A stretch of 5,049 nucleotides of DNA, from the NCBI GenBank assembly GCA_031259505.1, contig JAIRLL010000070.1, positions 1 through 5,049 of the forward strand, read 5' to 3'. This stretch comes from Tannerella sp. Its GTDB lineage: Bacteria; Bacteroidota; Bacteroidia; Bacteroidales; Tannerellaceae. The position numbers and the translations under genes were made by a program. Below the pieces are notes generated by a model, which was not told the DNA's origin, searched no databases, and saw nothing but the letters and a program-made list of their open reading frames with translations. Shown here one piece after another: positions 4,796-5,049 of this stretch (position 1 is its first letter; the number at the start of each line of letters is the position of its first letter).

Positions 4796-5049
4796 GAAAC
4801 CGTTCGGCGTGCATTTTTCAGAAAAAAACGGAAGGCTGAAAACGGTCGGCGCGGAGTTCAAAAAAGTTTTTCTGAAGCCGAAAACGGTCGGCGCGGAGTT
4901 CAAAAAAGTTTTTTTGAAGCCGATATCGGTAGTGGAGTAGTGGGAACTAGTTTATGTTAAGCGTATAGCGGTGGGCGAGGAGTTCATATATGTTTTTTTG
5001 AAGCTGAAAACGGTCGGCGCGGAGTTCAAAAAAGTTTTTTTGAAGTCGA
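4796..5049. repeat. 42-bp tandem repeat array, continuing past the right edge
   Basis: The copies start at 4796 (degenerate), 4838, 4880, 4922, 4964 and 5006, and a further copy begins at 5048. Every step is exactly 42 bases. Copies 4838, 4880 and 5006 are almost identical: GAAAACGG, then TCGGCGCGGAGTTC, an A6 tract, G, a T-rich tract (T7, or T5-C-T), then GAAG. Copy 4964 matches 33 of 42 positions of the 4880 copy by my count, copy 4922 about 26 of 42, and the first copy matches well only in its first 16 bases. The intact units contain an inverted repeat, TTCAAAAAA-GT-TTTTTTGAA. There are no variable spacers, so it is not a CRISPR array. The period is a multiple of three, but no ATG opens the two plus-strand frames without early stops. 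Copy 4922 puts a TAG in the KTVGAEFKKVFLKP-type frame and a TAA in the ENGRRGVQKSF-type frame. I do not recognise the family. Confidence 0.9.

Noticed and set aside
4796..5049. CRISPR array
   Set aside because: Units are contiguous with no unique spacers between them, and no cas gene is in view.

Overview
The window looks like chromosomal DNA of a Bacteroidota, most likely Bacteroidales, bacterium. The ArgH and single-chain GlyRS read like the Bacteroides/Parabacteroides versions as I remember them. Two genes encode small lipoproteins of a Bacteroidota style. Gene starts lack clear Shine-Dalgarno sequences, and a TAnnTTTG-type -7 promoter element sits just upstream of glyS. The genus cannot be fixed from the sequence alone. 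The coding part is moderately GC-rich; the right-hand 900 bases are mixed, with AT-rich stretches and repeats.

Layout. Bases 1-1730 (+ strand) hold the 3' part of argH (argininosuccinate lyase, arginine biosynthesis; its 5' end lies left of the window). It overlaps by 4 nt (ATGA) a small lipoprotein with a Rieske-like C-x-H ... C-x-x-C motif. Bases 1731-1927 are a gene-free convergent spacer full of imperfect inverted and tandem CTCCGTGT/ACACAGAG-type repeats. Bases 1928-4125 (- strand) hold glyS (glycyl-tRNA synthetase) followed 41 nt downstream by an FKBP-type peptidyl-prolyl isomerase lipoprotein. The two are probably one transcription unit, starting from a promoter near 4150-4157.

Bases 4126-5049 contain no convincing protein gene. 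In order they hold the glyS promoter, a nested hairpin (4370-4416), a copy of what I take to be the widespread GTCATTGCGA...GAAGCAATCC interspersed repeat (about 4521-4672), two plus-strand TAnnTTTGCAG promoter-like elements (4718 and 4782), and a 42-bp tandem repeat array that runs off the right edge (4796-5049).

The four genes are housekeeping or envelope functions with no obvious shared pathway. I do not see a defence system, mobile-element gene, CRISPR array or tRNA/rRNA. The most unusual feature is the 42-bp array: its period holds exactly through two strongly diverged copies, it equals four DNA helical turns with phased A/T tracts, and a promoter-like element lies directly in front of it. 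Whether this is a minisatellite, a repetitive non-coding RNA, or the start of something larger depends on sequence to the right of the window.
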